From Callorhinus ursinus (taxonomy: Eukaryota > Chordata > Mammalia > Carnivora > Otariidae): 64,000 bases of DNA. The translations under genes and the position numbers were made by a program. Each line of letters begins with the position of its first letter. Positions within the stretch are counted from its first letter, which is position 1. The notes beneath the pieces were generated by a model, which had not been told where the DNA came from, ran no database searches, and worked only from the letters and a program-made list of their open reading frames with translations. Positions 34,171-45,975 of this stretch are shown here, piece after piece. The stretch is taken from positions 6,403,188 to 6,467,187 of the forward strand of contig NW_020313044.1 of the NCBI RefSeq assembly GCF_003265705.1, in the 5' to 3' direction.

Positions 34171-34599
34171 TGGACTCAAGGATAACAACAGAAATGCATT
34201 CAAATACCAGAAATGTAAGACTATATTACAAATTTTTCTTTGTGTCATAGACTGTATATTTTTATTTTCCTACCTTTATTGTCCTCTTGAAATGTATTTT
34301 CCACATTGAATTTTATATCCTGCTGTATTATCTGTATTTCCTTTCAGGTTATTTCAAATATTTTTTGGAAAAAGGAGTTGCTATGGAATAAACCAATAAA
34401 TATGCAACTTGATTTAGCTCAACATTCCCTCTCTCGAATATGGCTTGAAGCCTTTGTGCAGACTAACAACGTGCCGAAGTTTCTAGATATCCCAGTTTTA
34501 TCAGCAAACTTACAGATGATCCAGTCATTTTCATGCCAAGGGGGTGATGTGTTTATTAAACTCTTAATTTTATCTTCCCCAATGGGAAGGTAATGACAC
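34171..34599. other. Unassigned AT-rich stretch
   Basis: A 95-codon plus frame (34306-34593) is probably chance; no domain seen. Confidence 0.4.
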
Positions 34600-34790
34600 T
34601 GTTCTGATTATGGAACACATAACATGCCAAGCACTGTTCTATGGGCTTTATAGTGGATTAGTCTTTACAGCAATCCAAGGAGGTTGTACCATGATCATGC
34701 CCACTTGGTTGATGAGGACGCCAAGGCTCAGGGAGGTGTAGTGACTTGTCCATAGTTTCAGAGATATTAAGTGGCAGATTTCAATAATTT
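34600..34790 (-). mobile_element. MIR SINE, minus strand
   Basis: 'acatgccaagcactgttctatgggctttata', 'ccaaggctcagggaggtgtagtgacttgtcca' and 'attaagtggcagat'. Confidence 0.88.
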
Positions 34791-34815
34791 ATAGTCACAG
34801 CAGAACCACCTTGAT

Positions 34816-34855
34816 GAGATAGCCAATGTGAGGAGGAGATGGCCAATGTGAGGAG
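34816..34855. repeat. 20-bp tandem duplication
   Basis: 'gagatagccaatgtgaggag' (34816-34835) is followed immediately by the same 20 bases with one change. A GGA/GAA-rich tail follows to about 34920. Confidence 0.95.
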
Positions 34856-34859
34856 GAGG

Positions 34860-37800
34860 AAGAGGAAGAATTAGGGACTCTTGTTTTAGGAATTAGGAAG
34901 AATTAGGACTGAAGCACTGCTTCAGGCAGTAAAGGGATGTCCTTTGATGCTTAAAAGGGAATTTGAAAGGAAATCGTTATGCTCCTCCAGAAGACAGTCT
35001 GACTAACACCGTCCTAGACACAGGTAGGATGACCATACACCATGCCTGTCCCCCTGCAGGTGAGAAGCCTGGACAATACCAAGGCTAAGTCAGCAACTCT
35101 GTGCCATCTTCCTGACAACCTCACCCTCAAGCTCGCACCTGGCTGTACATTTCGAGCAATTTTTTTCTTTTCCATACTGTTTTGTGTTTCAGATATCTGA
35201 ACTGTGGAAATTAAAGGAAGTTCAAGGGTCACTGAGCCTAGGTTCTTTATTTCGAAAAATCACGTAACTCATTTTTAAAATACTCAGCACTCCCTTCTCT
35301 TCTGGCTTCTGACTCTTCTAGCTCATGTGTTTCATTTTTTTGCATGTGTGCTCATGTGAGTTTAAGTCCGTTGGAATTTTATCTGGAAATTTCTGAGACC
35401 AAGGTTGGAGATGAATTTCTCCAGAAATGATTTCCATTTGCTTCTTCCAGACACTTAGATATTCTTCCTACCTACAGCCACCAAACAAAGTTCTTGACTT
35501 GAAGTTTTGAGGGGATACAAAGACATTGGGAATTGCAGCCCCAAATTTATTTACGATTAGGGTTAATATTACGAATCCTCAAGAGAGACCATTAACCGTT
35601 CCCTCTCCCCATGCCAGAGCCAAGACTAACTTGGTTTGTGGGTTTTAATCTTTTCTAGTTTATCCAGCCAGGTGAACACTTTTGAGGGGTCCCTGTTTTA
35701 TAAGAGTGACTTCCCATCTTGTGCAACCTCTAGGTTTTGCCTTCTGCCTCTTATGTAAAGCCAACTAAAACTGAAAACCTAGGCACTAGAGATTTCTGGA
35801 TACTCTATCCACTAACAGTATCCTTGCCTTCAGCTTGGTTACTTGTCTGGAATTGAGTTTTTCATCAGTTTGGCTTTTCTTTGCTTTCTAGTGAGCCAGA
35901 TATGCATTTTAAAATATGTTTTTACATTTCATTCAGCATTTTTATGATTTATACCCGGAGGTTTTTTTGGAGAAAATCTAGTCTGCCACAACAAAGGAAA
36001 CATTAATATCACCAGGCTATGTTTTGAAATGTAGGTTTCATTACTGCCATTGAAAAGATAGTTACACTCACTGATCCCAGGAGGAGGGGGGACCCATGAA
36101 AGGGATGTTGGGGGTGGGAAGCACCAGGCGTGGTCAGGAGGCAGACAGAGAGGGGGTTCTATGGCAAGAGCCTTTGTGGTTTCTTCAGAAAGAAACTGGC
36201 GAGACAGAGTAAGCAAGTTTAGGATAAGCTACTTTGAATAATTCAGCAGGCTCTGCGGTGTAGGGATTGTTTCTGGTTATCTGGCCACAGGGTGATTAAA
36301 GCAGGGTAATAGTGTCTGGGAGTAGAAGAGCTCTATCAAGTTGGTGATTGGAAGTCTGGATTCCACCCTGGATGATTGGCATATGAAAGGCACACTCACA
36401 GGCAAGTAGTTTGCTATCTCTGGGAATTTCCTAGCCCTGGGAGAGGTGGTCCCTCCAGGGTTAGCAAGGCTCCCAGATGACAAACCATCAAAAACACAGA
36501 ATAAAAAGACATGATAAATAAGGCTAACAAAAATCTATTGGTAAATAAGGTATCATATGTTTTTTAAAATAGTTATCTATATTCATTTCCATTTCACTAT
36601 CTGGATGGAAAGTTACATAAAAAGACATATATATGTATATGTATGTGTGTATACATAGTTACAGATATATCATAATTCCTGAGAAATTGAGACTCATCTA
36701 TGGTCAATTCAATTTACCAAACATTATTTCAACCTAGAATCTACCTCCACTGGAACCATGAGCCACAACTTTAAGAAGCCATTAGTACTGGGACCGTAAA
36801 ACATTTATGAATCAGATTCACTGCATACTTTATAATACTATCTTAGTTAATTGCTTCTTAGATGTTCATTTCTTCCATTCTCTCCTGTTCCCTCTCACCA
36901 TTCTCAAAAGACTCTTAAATTTAAAGCAAAAAAATAAATCACAATTAAGAGGTCTAATAACACGTGATCTCTTTTGGGAATTTTTCTGCAGGTATAGATG
37001 ATTGTAACTTCAAAGGTTCATGTAGTAGAACAAAGCAACTTCCTCCTTGGTTCTCTACTTCAATCAAACAACTGCTTTTGATTATGAATTGGAGTAAGTT
37101 ACCTAATATATTCCAGTCACATGTCAGATTTCCCTTCAATTGCATCTCTCCCCAGCAATGTTTTAGAAAAGCATTCTTGGAAGGCATGTTTCTTCTCATC
37201 TCTAGATTTGATCCATGCTAAGGATAAAAGCAGTCTGTCCTACAGCTCCATGGGTTTTGCAAGGCACTGTGCCAAATTCTCTCTCAACACTCAAGCCAAT
37301 CATTATCCAAATTTACATGTGGTCCAAGTGTGAGTCCTATTCGAGGAAGGCTTCCACAGAAAGAATGGAGACAATGTTTGTGAATCAACACAAAAGGCAT
37401 GCCGTTAGAAATGACTAATCAGGACAACCATTTCCATATTTGCCTGAAGACTCATGCTCAGTGGGATGGGATTCAGCACAAAATCCAGAACTGTCAATGT
37501 ATTAGCGTACTCTCTTCCCCTGCAGTGACTCATTGTCTCTTTGAAGTTACAAACATTAATGTGGGTAAGGGTGGCGCTGGACTTCATGTATGTGATAAAT
37601 GCTTGGCACTTAAGGCTGTAAATCATCTGTACCTGATGCCAGCAATCAGTCCCTTTTCCATCTGCAAATGAACATTTCCCAAAGCAGAGAACATCTTAAT
37701 AATCCTCTATTCTTTAGGAATACAGGCTCTCCCTGTTTCTTTGTTTAAGGCAACACAGAGCAATGAGTGTTTGCACTAACTCTATCTGCTCTGTGATAGT

Positions 37801-38190
37801 TTTATTACATGCACCCTGCGACAGAGGGAAGCCTTCAGCCAAATGACCTCATAGATCAGATATTCAGGGAAGGCTATTCAGACAGTTGAAACATCTGAAC
37901 AAAAGCCAAGGAATATTTTCTCATTTTCCCCTTCCAGTAATGACCTGAATGAATATGTTACAAGATGCCATGGAAAATGGAAGTAGTCAAATGACTTTCT
38001 TTGGGTCTAGCTAGTATTAAGGGGAGAAAGGGGGTGTGTAGGGGGGAACCAACACTGAGTGGGAGAAAGCATGATTTGAACCAAGTGAGATAAATTCAGG
38101 AACTCTCAAGGTTTTCCAAAAGTATTTTTCAGATCTTCGGATAGTTTTCATTGTGTTTATGTGCCGAATGCTAGGTTTTCTTTAAAAAAA
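34860..38190. other. Largest stretch without a firmly assigned element
   Basis: About 3.3 kb with no confident transposable element. Minor items: AT/GT-rich run 36626-36660, weak MIR-like text near 37255-37310, an A-run at 38183-38194. Frames under 100 codons overlap on both strands and show no domain. It may be unique intergenic or intronic DNA. Confidence 0.5.
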
Positions 38191-38194
38191 AAAA

Positions 38195-38780
38195 CCCTGA
38201 TGATGTCTTCTGCCCATTTCTTGACTAGATTATTTGTTTTTTGGGTGTTGAGTTTGATCAATTCTTTACAGATCTTGGGTAGCAGCCCTTTATCTGTTAT
38301 GTCATTTGCAAATATCTTCTCCCATTCAGTAGGTTGCCTTTTAGTTTTGTTGACTGTATCCTTTGCTGTGCAGAAGCTTTTTATCCTGATGAAGTCCTAA
38401 TAGTTCATTTTTGCTTTTGTTTCCCTTGCCTTTAGAGACATGTCTTGCAAAAAGTTGCTGTGGCCAATGTCGAAGAGGTTACTGCCTATGTTCTTCTCTA
38501 GGATTTTGATGGATTCCTGTCTCACATTTAGGTCCTTCATCCATTTTGAGTTTATCTTTGTGACGGTATAAAAGGATGGTCCAGTTTCATTCTTCTGCAT
38601 GTGGCTGTCCAATTTTCCCATCACCATTTATTGAAGAAACTGTCTTTTTCCATTGGATATTCTTTCCTGCTTTGTTGAAGATTAGTTGACCATAGAGTTG
38701 AGGGTCCATTTCTGGGCTCTCTATTCTGTTCCACTATTCTATGTGTCTGTTTTTGTGCCATGCTGTACCATGCTGTTTTC
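38195..38780 (-). mobile_element. Inverted 5' part of a twin-primed L1 (ORF2)
   Basis: Antisense L1 ORF2: 'gatgtcttctgcccatttcttg', 'aatatcttctcccattcagtagg', 'tttgctgtgcagaagctttttatcc', 'ccatcaccatttattgaag'. Minus-strand frames of 76 and 67 codons (38397-38627 and 38621-38824) are ORF2 relics. In L1 coordinates this piece ends a few bases before the plus-strand piece begins, the hallmark of 5' inversion by twin priming. Confidence 0.93.
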
Positions 38781-39660
38781 AGACACTTCTCCACAAAGAA
38801 GACATACAAATGGCCAACAGACACATGAAAAAATGCTCTACATCACTTGCTATCAGGGAAATACAAACCAAAACTACAATGAGATACTACCTTACTCCAG
38901 TTAGAATGGCAAAAATTAACAAGACAGGGAAAAACAAATGTTGGTGAGGATGTGGAGAAAGGGGAACACTCTTACACTGTTGGTGGGAATGCAAGCTGGT
39001 ACAGCCACTCTGGAAAGCAGTATGGAGTTTCCTCAAGACGTTAAAATTAGAGCTACCCTACGACCTAGCAATTGCCCTACAGGGTATTTACCCCAAAGAT
39101 GGTGAAAAGAAGGGGCACATGCACCCCAATGTTCATAGCAGCAATGTCTACAATAACCAAACTGTGAAAGGAGCCTAGATGTCCTTCAACAGATGAATGG
39201 ATAAAGATGTGGTTCATATATACAATGGAATATTACTCAGCCATCAGAAAGGATGAATACCTACCATTTACATCGACATGGATGGAACTGGAGTGTATTA
39301 TGTTAAGTGAAATAAGTCTATCAGAGAAAGACAATTATCATGGTTTCACTCATAATGTGGAATATAAGGAATAGTGCAGAGGACCGTAGGAGAAGGGAAA
39401 GAAAACTGAATGGGAAGAAATCAGAGAGGGAGACAAACCATGAGAGACTCTTTATTCCAGAAACAAACTGAGGGTTGTGGAAAGGGAGGTGGGTAGGGGA
39501 TGGGGTAACGGGGGTGATGGGCATTAAGGAGGGCATGTGATGTGATGAACACTGGGTGTTATACACAATTAATAAATCATTGAACATTATATCAAAACTA
39601 ATGTACTATATGTTGGCTAATTGAATATCTTAAGACAGAAATAATATAGATTTTAGATTT
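38781..39660 (+). mobile_element. 3' part of the same twin-primed L1
   Basis: Starts at 'agacacttctccacaaag' and continues through ORF2 C-terminal sequence, the 3' UTR ('ggtgatgggcattaaggagggc') and a degraded A/T-rich tail. Relative to the 24.6-25.7 kb copy it has small deletions (for example about 9 bases after 'ccccaaagat', 39100-39112) and frameshifts, so ORF2 is dead. Confidence 0.93.
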
Positions 39661-40132
39661 TTAATATAAAAAATAATTGTACTGGACCCCTCAAACCACC
39701 CCCTCAAAAATACCAGTGTTTCAATACTTGAAAAAAATATATATGTGTATATTTTATCTGTATGCATATATTATATCTGGCAAATCTATACCAGAATATC
39801 AGAACACCAAAAACTTGTGTGATAGTATACTGATGGAAAACTTTACTGATAATGTCAGTTAAATATATATCCATATATAGTGGTTTTATCTATAGCACTC
39901 AGTCATCACTGACTGTGTCTATACAAGGACTCAGACCAAGAGGAGAAATTCAGAGATGCAGATTTCTCATTTTTGTTTAGCGTTTTCACAATATCTGTAA
40001 TCCAGGGATTCCTTATAGCAGGAATGTTTCTGAGCCATTATTCAATTCCATGAGTGATGATTGAAAGCCAGATCATATCATCTCAAATTCACTAAACTAA
40101 ACTGTGAAAACGGAAAGCCAATGCATTTAGGG
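39661..40132. other. Unassigned AT-rich stretch
   Basis: Contains AT dinucleotide-rich text (39735-39775). No element recognised. Confidence 0.4.
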
Positions 40133-40488
40133 TGATATACTGTGTGGGTGTGCCTACAGTCCGTATGTTGAAGCCCTAGCCTCTAGTGTAATGGTACTTG
40201 GAGGTGAACCTTTAAGAGGTCATGAGGGTGGGGCTCCCCTGATGGAATTAGTGCCCTTACCAGAAGAGGAACCAGAAGTCTCTCTCTCTTTCTTTCCACA
40301 ATGTGAAGGAAGATAAAGTGAGAAGACAGCTCTCTGCAACCGAGAAAGAGGAGCCTCACCAGAACTCAACCTTGCTGGCACTCTGATATTGGACTTCCTG
40401 ACTCCAGAATGGTGAGAAATTAGTTCCGATTGTTTGAGCCACATAGCCTGTGATATTTTGTTATGGCAACCCAAGCTAACTCAAGACA
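40133..40488 (+). mobile_element. MaLR-type solo LTR (MST/MLT1 group), plus strand
   Basis: 'cgtatgttgaagccctagcc', 'aagaggtcatgagggtggggctcccctgatggaattagtgccctta' (40213-40259), 'ggacttcctgactccagaatggtgagaaat' and 'gatattttgttatggcaaccca' are the full sense LTR in order. Confidence 0.88.
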
Positions 40489-41204
40489 GACGGCATTAAT
40501 CAACTTCCTCCTGGGTCACAAATTATCCTCTTCCCTTAGGATTCCTCCAGCACCACAAGTGATAAACCTCGAATACATAGCCAGTGAAGGTGGTATGTCA
40601 ACCAACACGAAATACTGGTAAATTTTCATTTTCCTTTTGTTTTAGGTTGAAATGAAGTGTAAGTTAAATTCCTAATGTTTCCATCCCTCCTCCCAAAAAA
40701 TCACTTTGCACATTGTAAGGAGTTCTAGTTCCCAGTCTCTGAAGGAGAGAGAATGATCCCACTCAAGAGGACAGGCAATAAATAGGGCTTGGGGACCTAG
40801 ACTGGAGAGGGGTGGGGACAGGAGCTGGGAGCACCAATGTGCATTAAATGAAGAAGGTGAGCTCACATGTTATTTCAGGCATTTCCTGCTGGGATCATTA
40901 ACTACATCTTTGTATATACGAAGGGCCATGGTCCAGAACAGCACTTGGACATTCAATCAAAAGTTGTTAAATTTAATGGAATTAAGATCTGGAACTGTTA
41001 TGTGATTAATTTAAGGCCCCAGGCTGGGTACACTCAACAGATAGCCAACATTTGTCGAGGGCTAATTCAGCACCTGCAGAAGTGATGGTGCTGCCCTAGT
41101 CGAGGGCTGGAAGTTTTTCATTATCTGGCAGGCAGGAGGAAGAGAAGGAAAAGAAAGAAACTGTTCCACTGACGGGTTAGATTCAAACACTGGTGCCTAA
41201 CAAT
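40489..41204. other. Unassigned stretch
   Basis: A 72-codon plus frame (40867-41085) has no domain. Confidence 0.4.
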
Positions 41205-41463
41205 GGACAGGAGATTTTTTTGTGTTTTTTTGTTTGTTTGTTTGCTTTTAAAATGGGTCCTTTTTTTTTTAATGTAAAGGCAAAACAACTTAATTACAGC
41301 AAATTGAGAATATATAGATAAGCCTCCCCCGCAAAAAAACAGAAAAGGAAATAAAAGAGATGAACAAAAAGAAAAAAAGTAATCATAATCTCACCAACTA
41401 GAGACAATCATACACCAGAGTTAAACTTCTGGTGTACATTCATTCAGTCTTTTCCCTGCATGT

Positions 41464-41504
<41 letters not shown>

Positions 41505-41520
41505 AAGAAAACAATTATTT
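41205..41520 (-). mobile_element. L1M 3' end, minus strand, ending in (TG)n
   Basis: T-rich lead, 'ctcaccaactagagacaatca', 'cttctggtgtacattcattcagtcttttccctgcatg' is the antisense of the L1M 3' tail. A (TG)n run occupies about 41460-41501. Confidence 0.65.
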
Positions 41521-41639
41521 ATACACATGAACAGCCTCAAAATTCACTCTTCAGTACTTCTACCCCAGGATTGAGGCTAAATTCTTCTAACTTCAGACTC
41601 TTGATTGACATTCAGTATAATGATCAAATAATTGAAGAT

Positions 41640-42230
41640 ACCTTTAAGAGTTGGGGGAGGGGAAATGAGGTTTCAGGGGCCGGGGCAGAGCTAAATTGCT
41701 TTCCACAAGGCAGGAAGGGGGTTGGGGGGATGACTCCCTTCTAGTGGCCACCACTATTCCATAGAGGGCACCACTGCTACACCCCAGAAGTCCCCTGGGG
41801 CTCCCAGGGCTCTGTGGGTGCTACAGTTCTCTGCTCTGCCCATGAGCACTGCTGCTCCTCTGGGTACCTCCCCTGCTCCGTGGGGCTCCATGACAAAGGA
41901 GCACACAGTGCAGCATCTCTTGGGAGGCACAGAGAACGGCTCTCTCTGCCTTGATTTACCCTTTGCCAGCTAGGCATGTGATGTCACTGGAGCACCTCCT
42001 GCCTTATACCTGTTATAGCTGCTCTGCTCTTTAAAAGACTCATATTTCATCCTGGGGAGGCTGAACAGGAGGATGATCTGGGGGACAGCCCCATGCTACA
42101 GAAAGACATCTCTCCACACCAAGGACTAAGGCTTTGCTGCCAGCTCCAGCTGGTGGTACTGAAGTCCTTTTCCTGTTCGCAGGAATCCTTTCCTGAGGGC
42201 ATCCTCAGTCCTGCACACACTTCTCCCAAA
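41640..42230. other. GC-rich repeat-free block
   Basis: Clearly more GC-rich than its flanks, with no transposon phrase that I recognise. Contains 'gtgatgtcactgg' (CRE/AP-1-like, about 41979) and 'ctctttaaaagac' (TATA-like spacing only suggestive, about 42028). CpG is sparse, so it is not a CpG island. Could be a regulatory element or an untranslated exon; no direct evidence. Confidence 0.35.
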
Positions 42231-42561
42231 TATGCCTAAACATTATATTGGCTCAGCAGAGCATGCAATTTTAGTTTTTTGGTTTTGTTTTGTTTTTCCC
42301 CAGAAGGAATCTTAGCTTCCATGCAAACAGACTTCTAGGGAGCCTCTTTATGACTATACCTTTAGGTGGGAAAAACCCAGACAGGTCAGATTTCTCTTAG
42401 CCTTACTCATTTCTCACCTAGGTTCAGATAAGCTGCAAAGCAGGATTCAATCTCTGAACCCCATCTATACGAGGTCATGTTTTATAGTATTTCAGGAAGA
42501 GCCATGAACCCCACATTGAAGTGTCTGAATGTAATTACATAGACAACGAAACCCTTACTTA
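42231..42561. other. Unassigned stretch
   Basis: No element or frame recognised. Confidence 0.4.
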
Positions 42562-42650
42562 GGGGTGTGTGTACATGTGTGTATGCGTGTGTGCACACAC
42601 TCGTGCGTGTGTACGTGTGTGTGGCATGTGTGCACGCACGCACACATTTG
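42562..42650. repeat. Alternating purine-pyrimidine TG/CA/CG tract
   Basis: About 85 bases of near-perfect alternation ('gtgtgtgtacatgtgtgtatgcgtgtg', 'gtgcacgcacgcacacat'), including CG steps and a switch from TG to CA that gives local self-complementarity. Confidence 0.9.
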
Positions 42651-42899
42651 TTTTAAGCAACACGTAGTTACTCACCTTTAGGAGCTTGTAATTTTTTCAG
42701 TCTGCTATGTATGTCCAGCTAAAATATCAATGCTGCAGTGAGATTTATTTACAAATCTGAAATAACCAGTGGCTGAACACTTTTTAGAATATTTAATAAA
42801 TAATTTGAATTAAGCCAGATAGCTTTTATACACGACAGTGGTTATATTCTCATCTGCCCAGCATCCCTGTCTTTGGGGGAATCAATTCTTACCTCTTCC

Positions 42900-43310
42900 G
42901 TGTATTTAGGAGTCAAGAGCTAGCACACTTCTTCCCGCTCCTGGCATCACGTGTCTCAGGCTCAGCCAATCAAAGTCCGGCAAGCTCGGGGACACAGTGA
43001 TGAGTTCAGGAAAGGACATGAGACTGAAGCTCCATCAAAGTCTCCTGGACTCTCTCTCTCTCTCTCTCTTTTTTTTTACTAGCGCCATCAAGAGAGACTA
43101 TGTCTTGTTCTGAATGCAAAGCTATAAGACTGTCATGAGCTTGGAACTACTTATTGATAATTCTTTTCCCACTACAAAGAGAGAGTCTTCTGAGAATAAA
43201 ACCAGACAGAGTCTAACTTAGCTGAGAGATGCAAAGAGAAAGACACAAATCTGGTGATATTATTTGAGCCCCTGGAAGCAATCATTCTTGGCTTCCCAGT
43301 TGCATCAGCA
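42900..43310 (+). mobile_element. Ancient repeat 3' end (same family as 11.9-12.4 kb), plus strand
   Basis: 'catcacgtgtctcaggctcagccaatcaaag', 'cacagtgatgagttcaggaaaggacatgaga', 'gagaataaaaccagacagag', 'gagagatgcaaagagaaagac' and 'atttgagcccctgga' appear in the order of an old L1M-like 3' end. A (CT)n run (43049-43069) interrupts it. Confidence 0.5.
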
Positions 43311-44029
43311 AAGAAACTGCTTTTTTCTTCTTTTGTACCCAAGCCGGTCTAGGTTGGTGCCTGACTATACTTCATAGTACAAAATAAACTGAAACTGATA
43401 AATTGGTTCAAAAAATGAAGGAGGACTTGATCTAAACAAGAAGGAAGTATTGTCATTGTGTCCTGTAATAGGTCCCAGAACCCAAGCAAAGGCAACCGAA
43501 TATTTGCACAATGGAGTCCTTTCAAAATGAAAAATTTGAGACTCAGAGAAGCTTGTTATGTTGGTCAAGGGAAAATAGCAAATAAGGGGAGAGGGCCGGA
43601 TGTGCATCTAGGTTTCTCTCTAAAGCCCACCCACTCTTCATCAGATACAGAGAAAGTTACCAACACATGTCAAAAAAGCAAACACAGTGAGACAAGGAGA
43701 AATAAAATGAGCATATGCACCTTTATAGCGCTTTCAATCCATTTTGAATCCATATGATTCATCTTTTTGTTTTGTGTTGATAAACGAAGTCTCTCTACCT
43801 CCTTACCCCCAAATTCTATCCAGGTGAGAATATGTTTTCCTCTAAGCCAGGAAAATGCCTCATCCATACCAAATACAATTGATGCTCTTTGCAAACCGCC
43901 TGAGCTACCTTACTCGAAAGGGTAAATATCTTTCAGTTCCCATCAGAAGCATCTTTAAGTGCTTCTAATCACCGCTAATCTATCCCCTCTTCTTTTTTTC
44001 TTGTGTCCAATTCTAATCAATTCAACATA
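43311..44029. other. Unassigned stretch
   Basis: A 99-codon plus frame (43458-43757) opposes a minus frame; no domain. Confidence 0.4.
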
Positions 44030-44100
44030 TTCCAATTCGACAGGTATTTATTGAGAATAGTATGTGCTAGATGTTGTGCTGGGCAGATAACCTGGTTAAA
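44030..44100 (-). mobile_element. L2 3' end, minus strand
   Basis: 'caggtatttattgagaatagtatgtgctagatgttgtgctggg' (44041-44083). Confidence 0.75.
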
Positions 44101-44273
44101 GAATGAACCAAGACAAACATCAAAAGAATGAGTGATGTTTGCCTTTTCTGTGATCCATTTTCCACCCTCCGACCCCCAATAACTAATCCTTTGTGTACTG
44201 GAGACTGGGTCTTCTGTTGACAAAAAGAAGTAACTTGTTTCAAAAAGTCTGGGTTGAGACCACTGTTATGGGT

Positions 44274-44873
44274 TGAATTATCTTCCTTAAAATTCATACA
44301 CTGAAGTTCTAACTCCCAATACCTCCGAATGTGACCTTATTTGGAATTTACAGGTGTAATTAGTAAAGTTAAGATGAGGTCATTAGGGGGCTCCTGGGTG
44401 GCTCAGTTGGTTGAGCGTCTGCCTTTGACTCAGGTCATGATCCCGGAGTCCCGGGATCCAGTTCCGCATCGGACTCCCTGCTGAGCAGGGAGTCTGCTTC
44501 TCCCTCTGACCCTACCCCCTCTTGTGCTCTCTCTCTCTCAAATAAATAAATAAAATCTTTAAAGAAAAAAGATGAGTTCATTAGGGTGGGGCCCTAATCT
44601 AATGATTGATGACCTTGTAAAAGGTGAAGTTTGGTCAGAGACTTGCAGAGAAAGGAGATGATGTGAAGATACAGGGAAAACACCGTGTGAATACAAAGAT
44701 GAGCATCTACAAGCCAAAGGGAGAGGATTGGAACAGATCCTTCCCTCACAGCCCTTTGAAAGAACCAACCCTACCAACATCTTGATTTCCGACTTGTAGC
44801 CTCCAGCACTTGTATTGTTTTAAGCCATCCAATCCATGGTACTTTGCTATGGCAGCCCTGGCAAATTAATACA
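44274..44873 (+). mobile_element. MaLR-type LTR, plus strand, split by a SINEC
   Basis: 'tgttatgggttgaattatc' start, 'cctccgaatgtgaccttatttgg', then (after the SINEC) 'gtggggccctaatctaatg', 'gaacagatccttccctcacagcc', 'ccaacatcttgatttccgacttgtagcctcc' and end 'ggcagccctggcaaattaataca'. The LTR pieces rejoin when the SINEC and one duplication copy are removed. Confidence 0.92.
44389..44568 (+). mobile_element. SINEC nested in MaLR LTR
   Basis: Head 'ctcctgggtggctcagttggttgagcg', tail 'aaataaataaataaaatctttaaag'. The 18-bp target duplication 'aagatgaggtcattaggg' (44371-44388) repeats with one change at 44569-44586. Confidence 0.96.
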
Positions 44874-44878
44874 GTCAC

Positions 44879-45754
44879 CAACTGGCTATCATCACATGTA
44901 GCCTGCTTGGTCTTCGTGATTTTATTTTTTTTAATTGTGCCAAAATCTAAAAGTTAGGATATCCACCTGAAAAAATCTGGATTTCTGCTTTTTCTGATAC
45001 ACTAGAAAACCTACAGTTCTGGACTTTTATCCCCAAGTGACATGAATCACCTGGAACCAAAGAGCAACTTGCTCCTTTAGATGGGTATGCGTTCACCAGA
45101 TCACCACGGTCCTTCCCACCACAGTGCATCTTGCATTCCCCCAGACCGAGCGATTGCTGCTATCTGTCATCATGCTCGAGTCCACTATAGTCTCTAGCCT
45201 AGGCTTACTAAAATATGGAGCAGGCTTGACCCAAGGTGAGAAGTCTCCAAGGCTAGAGGAGGGTGAAGGAGTATGACCACAAGAAAAGAGGCTGGGTTCT
45301 CAGCGATGTGAAGGGGGTAGACTTTCCTCTATGAAGAGTGACAGGAATCAGCAATTACACAACAGAAGAGGCGGGGTGGTGACAGAGCATGGCTGCCTGG
45401 GTCCTGAGCTCATCTTCTGTGCTATTGGGAGCCACGCTGAAGGTTCCTAGAGCCAGGCTGGGCAATGAGCAGATGGATGTCATGAGTAAAGTAACTACTC
45501 ACTTTGGAATGCTCCATGTGGACAGTAAAAATCCCAGTGGCAGCATAATGGGCTGAAGAACAGAGGCCCTTCCCCATATTTTCCAGACTGCATTAACCCA
45601 GCAGGACTGCTGAATGCTACCCATGCTACCAACCCACCTCAATAATGACTGATAGAGGATTTTTTATCAACCCTAATGAAAGGGATTTATTTAGATTTAG
45701 AAAAACAATATAGGTGAAATTCCTTACGCTATAATAGTGCAGAGGAAATTTTAA
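44879..45754. other. Unassigned stretch
   Basis: Moderately GC-rich from 45.0-45.6 kb. No frame longer than 60 codons and no clear repeat. Confidence 0.4.
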
Positions 45755-45768
45755 AAAGGAATGACTGG

Positions 45769-45961
45769 GGCACCTGGGTGGCTCAGTCATTAAGCATCTT
45801 CCTTAGGCTCAGGTCATGATCCTGGGGTCCTGCGATCGAGCCCCATGTCGGGCTCCGTGCTCGGCGGGGAGCCTGCTTCTCCCTCTCCCACTGCCCCTGC
45901 TTGTGTTCCCTCTTTCGCTGTCTCTCTCTGTCAAAACATAAAGAACATTAAAAAAAAAAAT
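45769..45961 (+). mobile_element. SINEC, plus strand
   Basis: Head 'ggcacctgggtggctcagtc', tail 'aaacataaagaacattaaa'. Target duplication 'aaaggaatgactgg' (45755-45768) and 'aaaggaatgattgg' (45962-45975). Confidence 0.95.
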
Positions 45962-45975
45962 AAAGGAATGATTGG

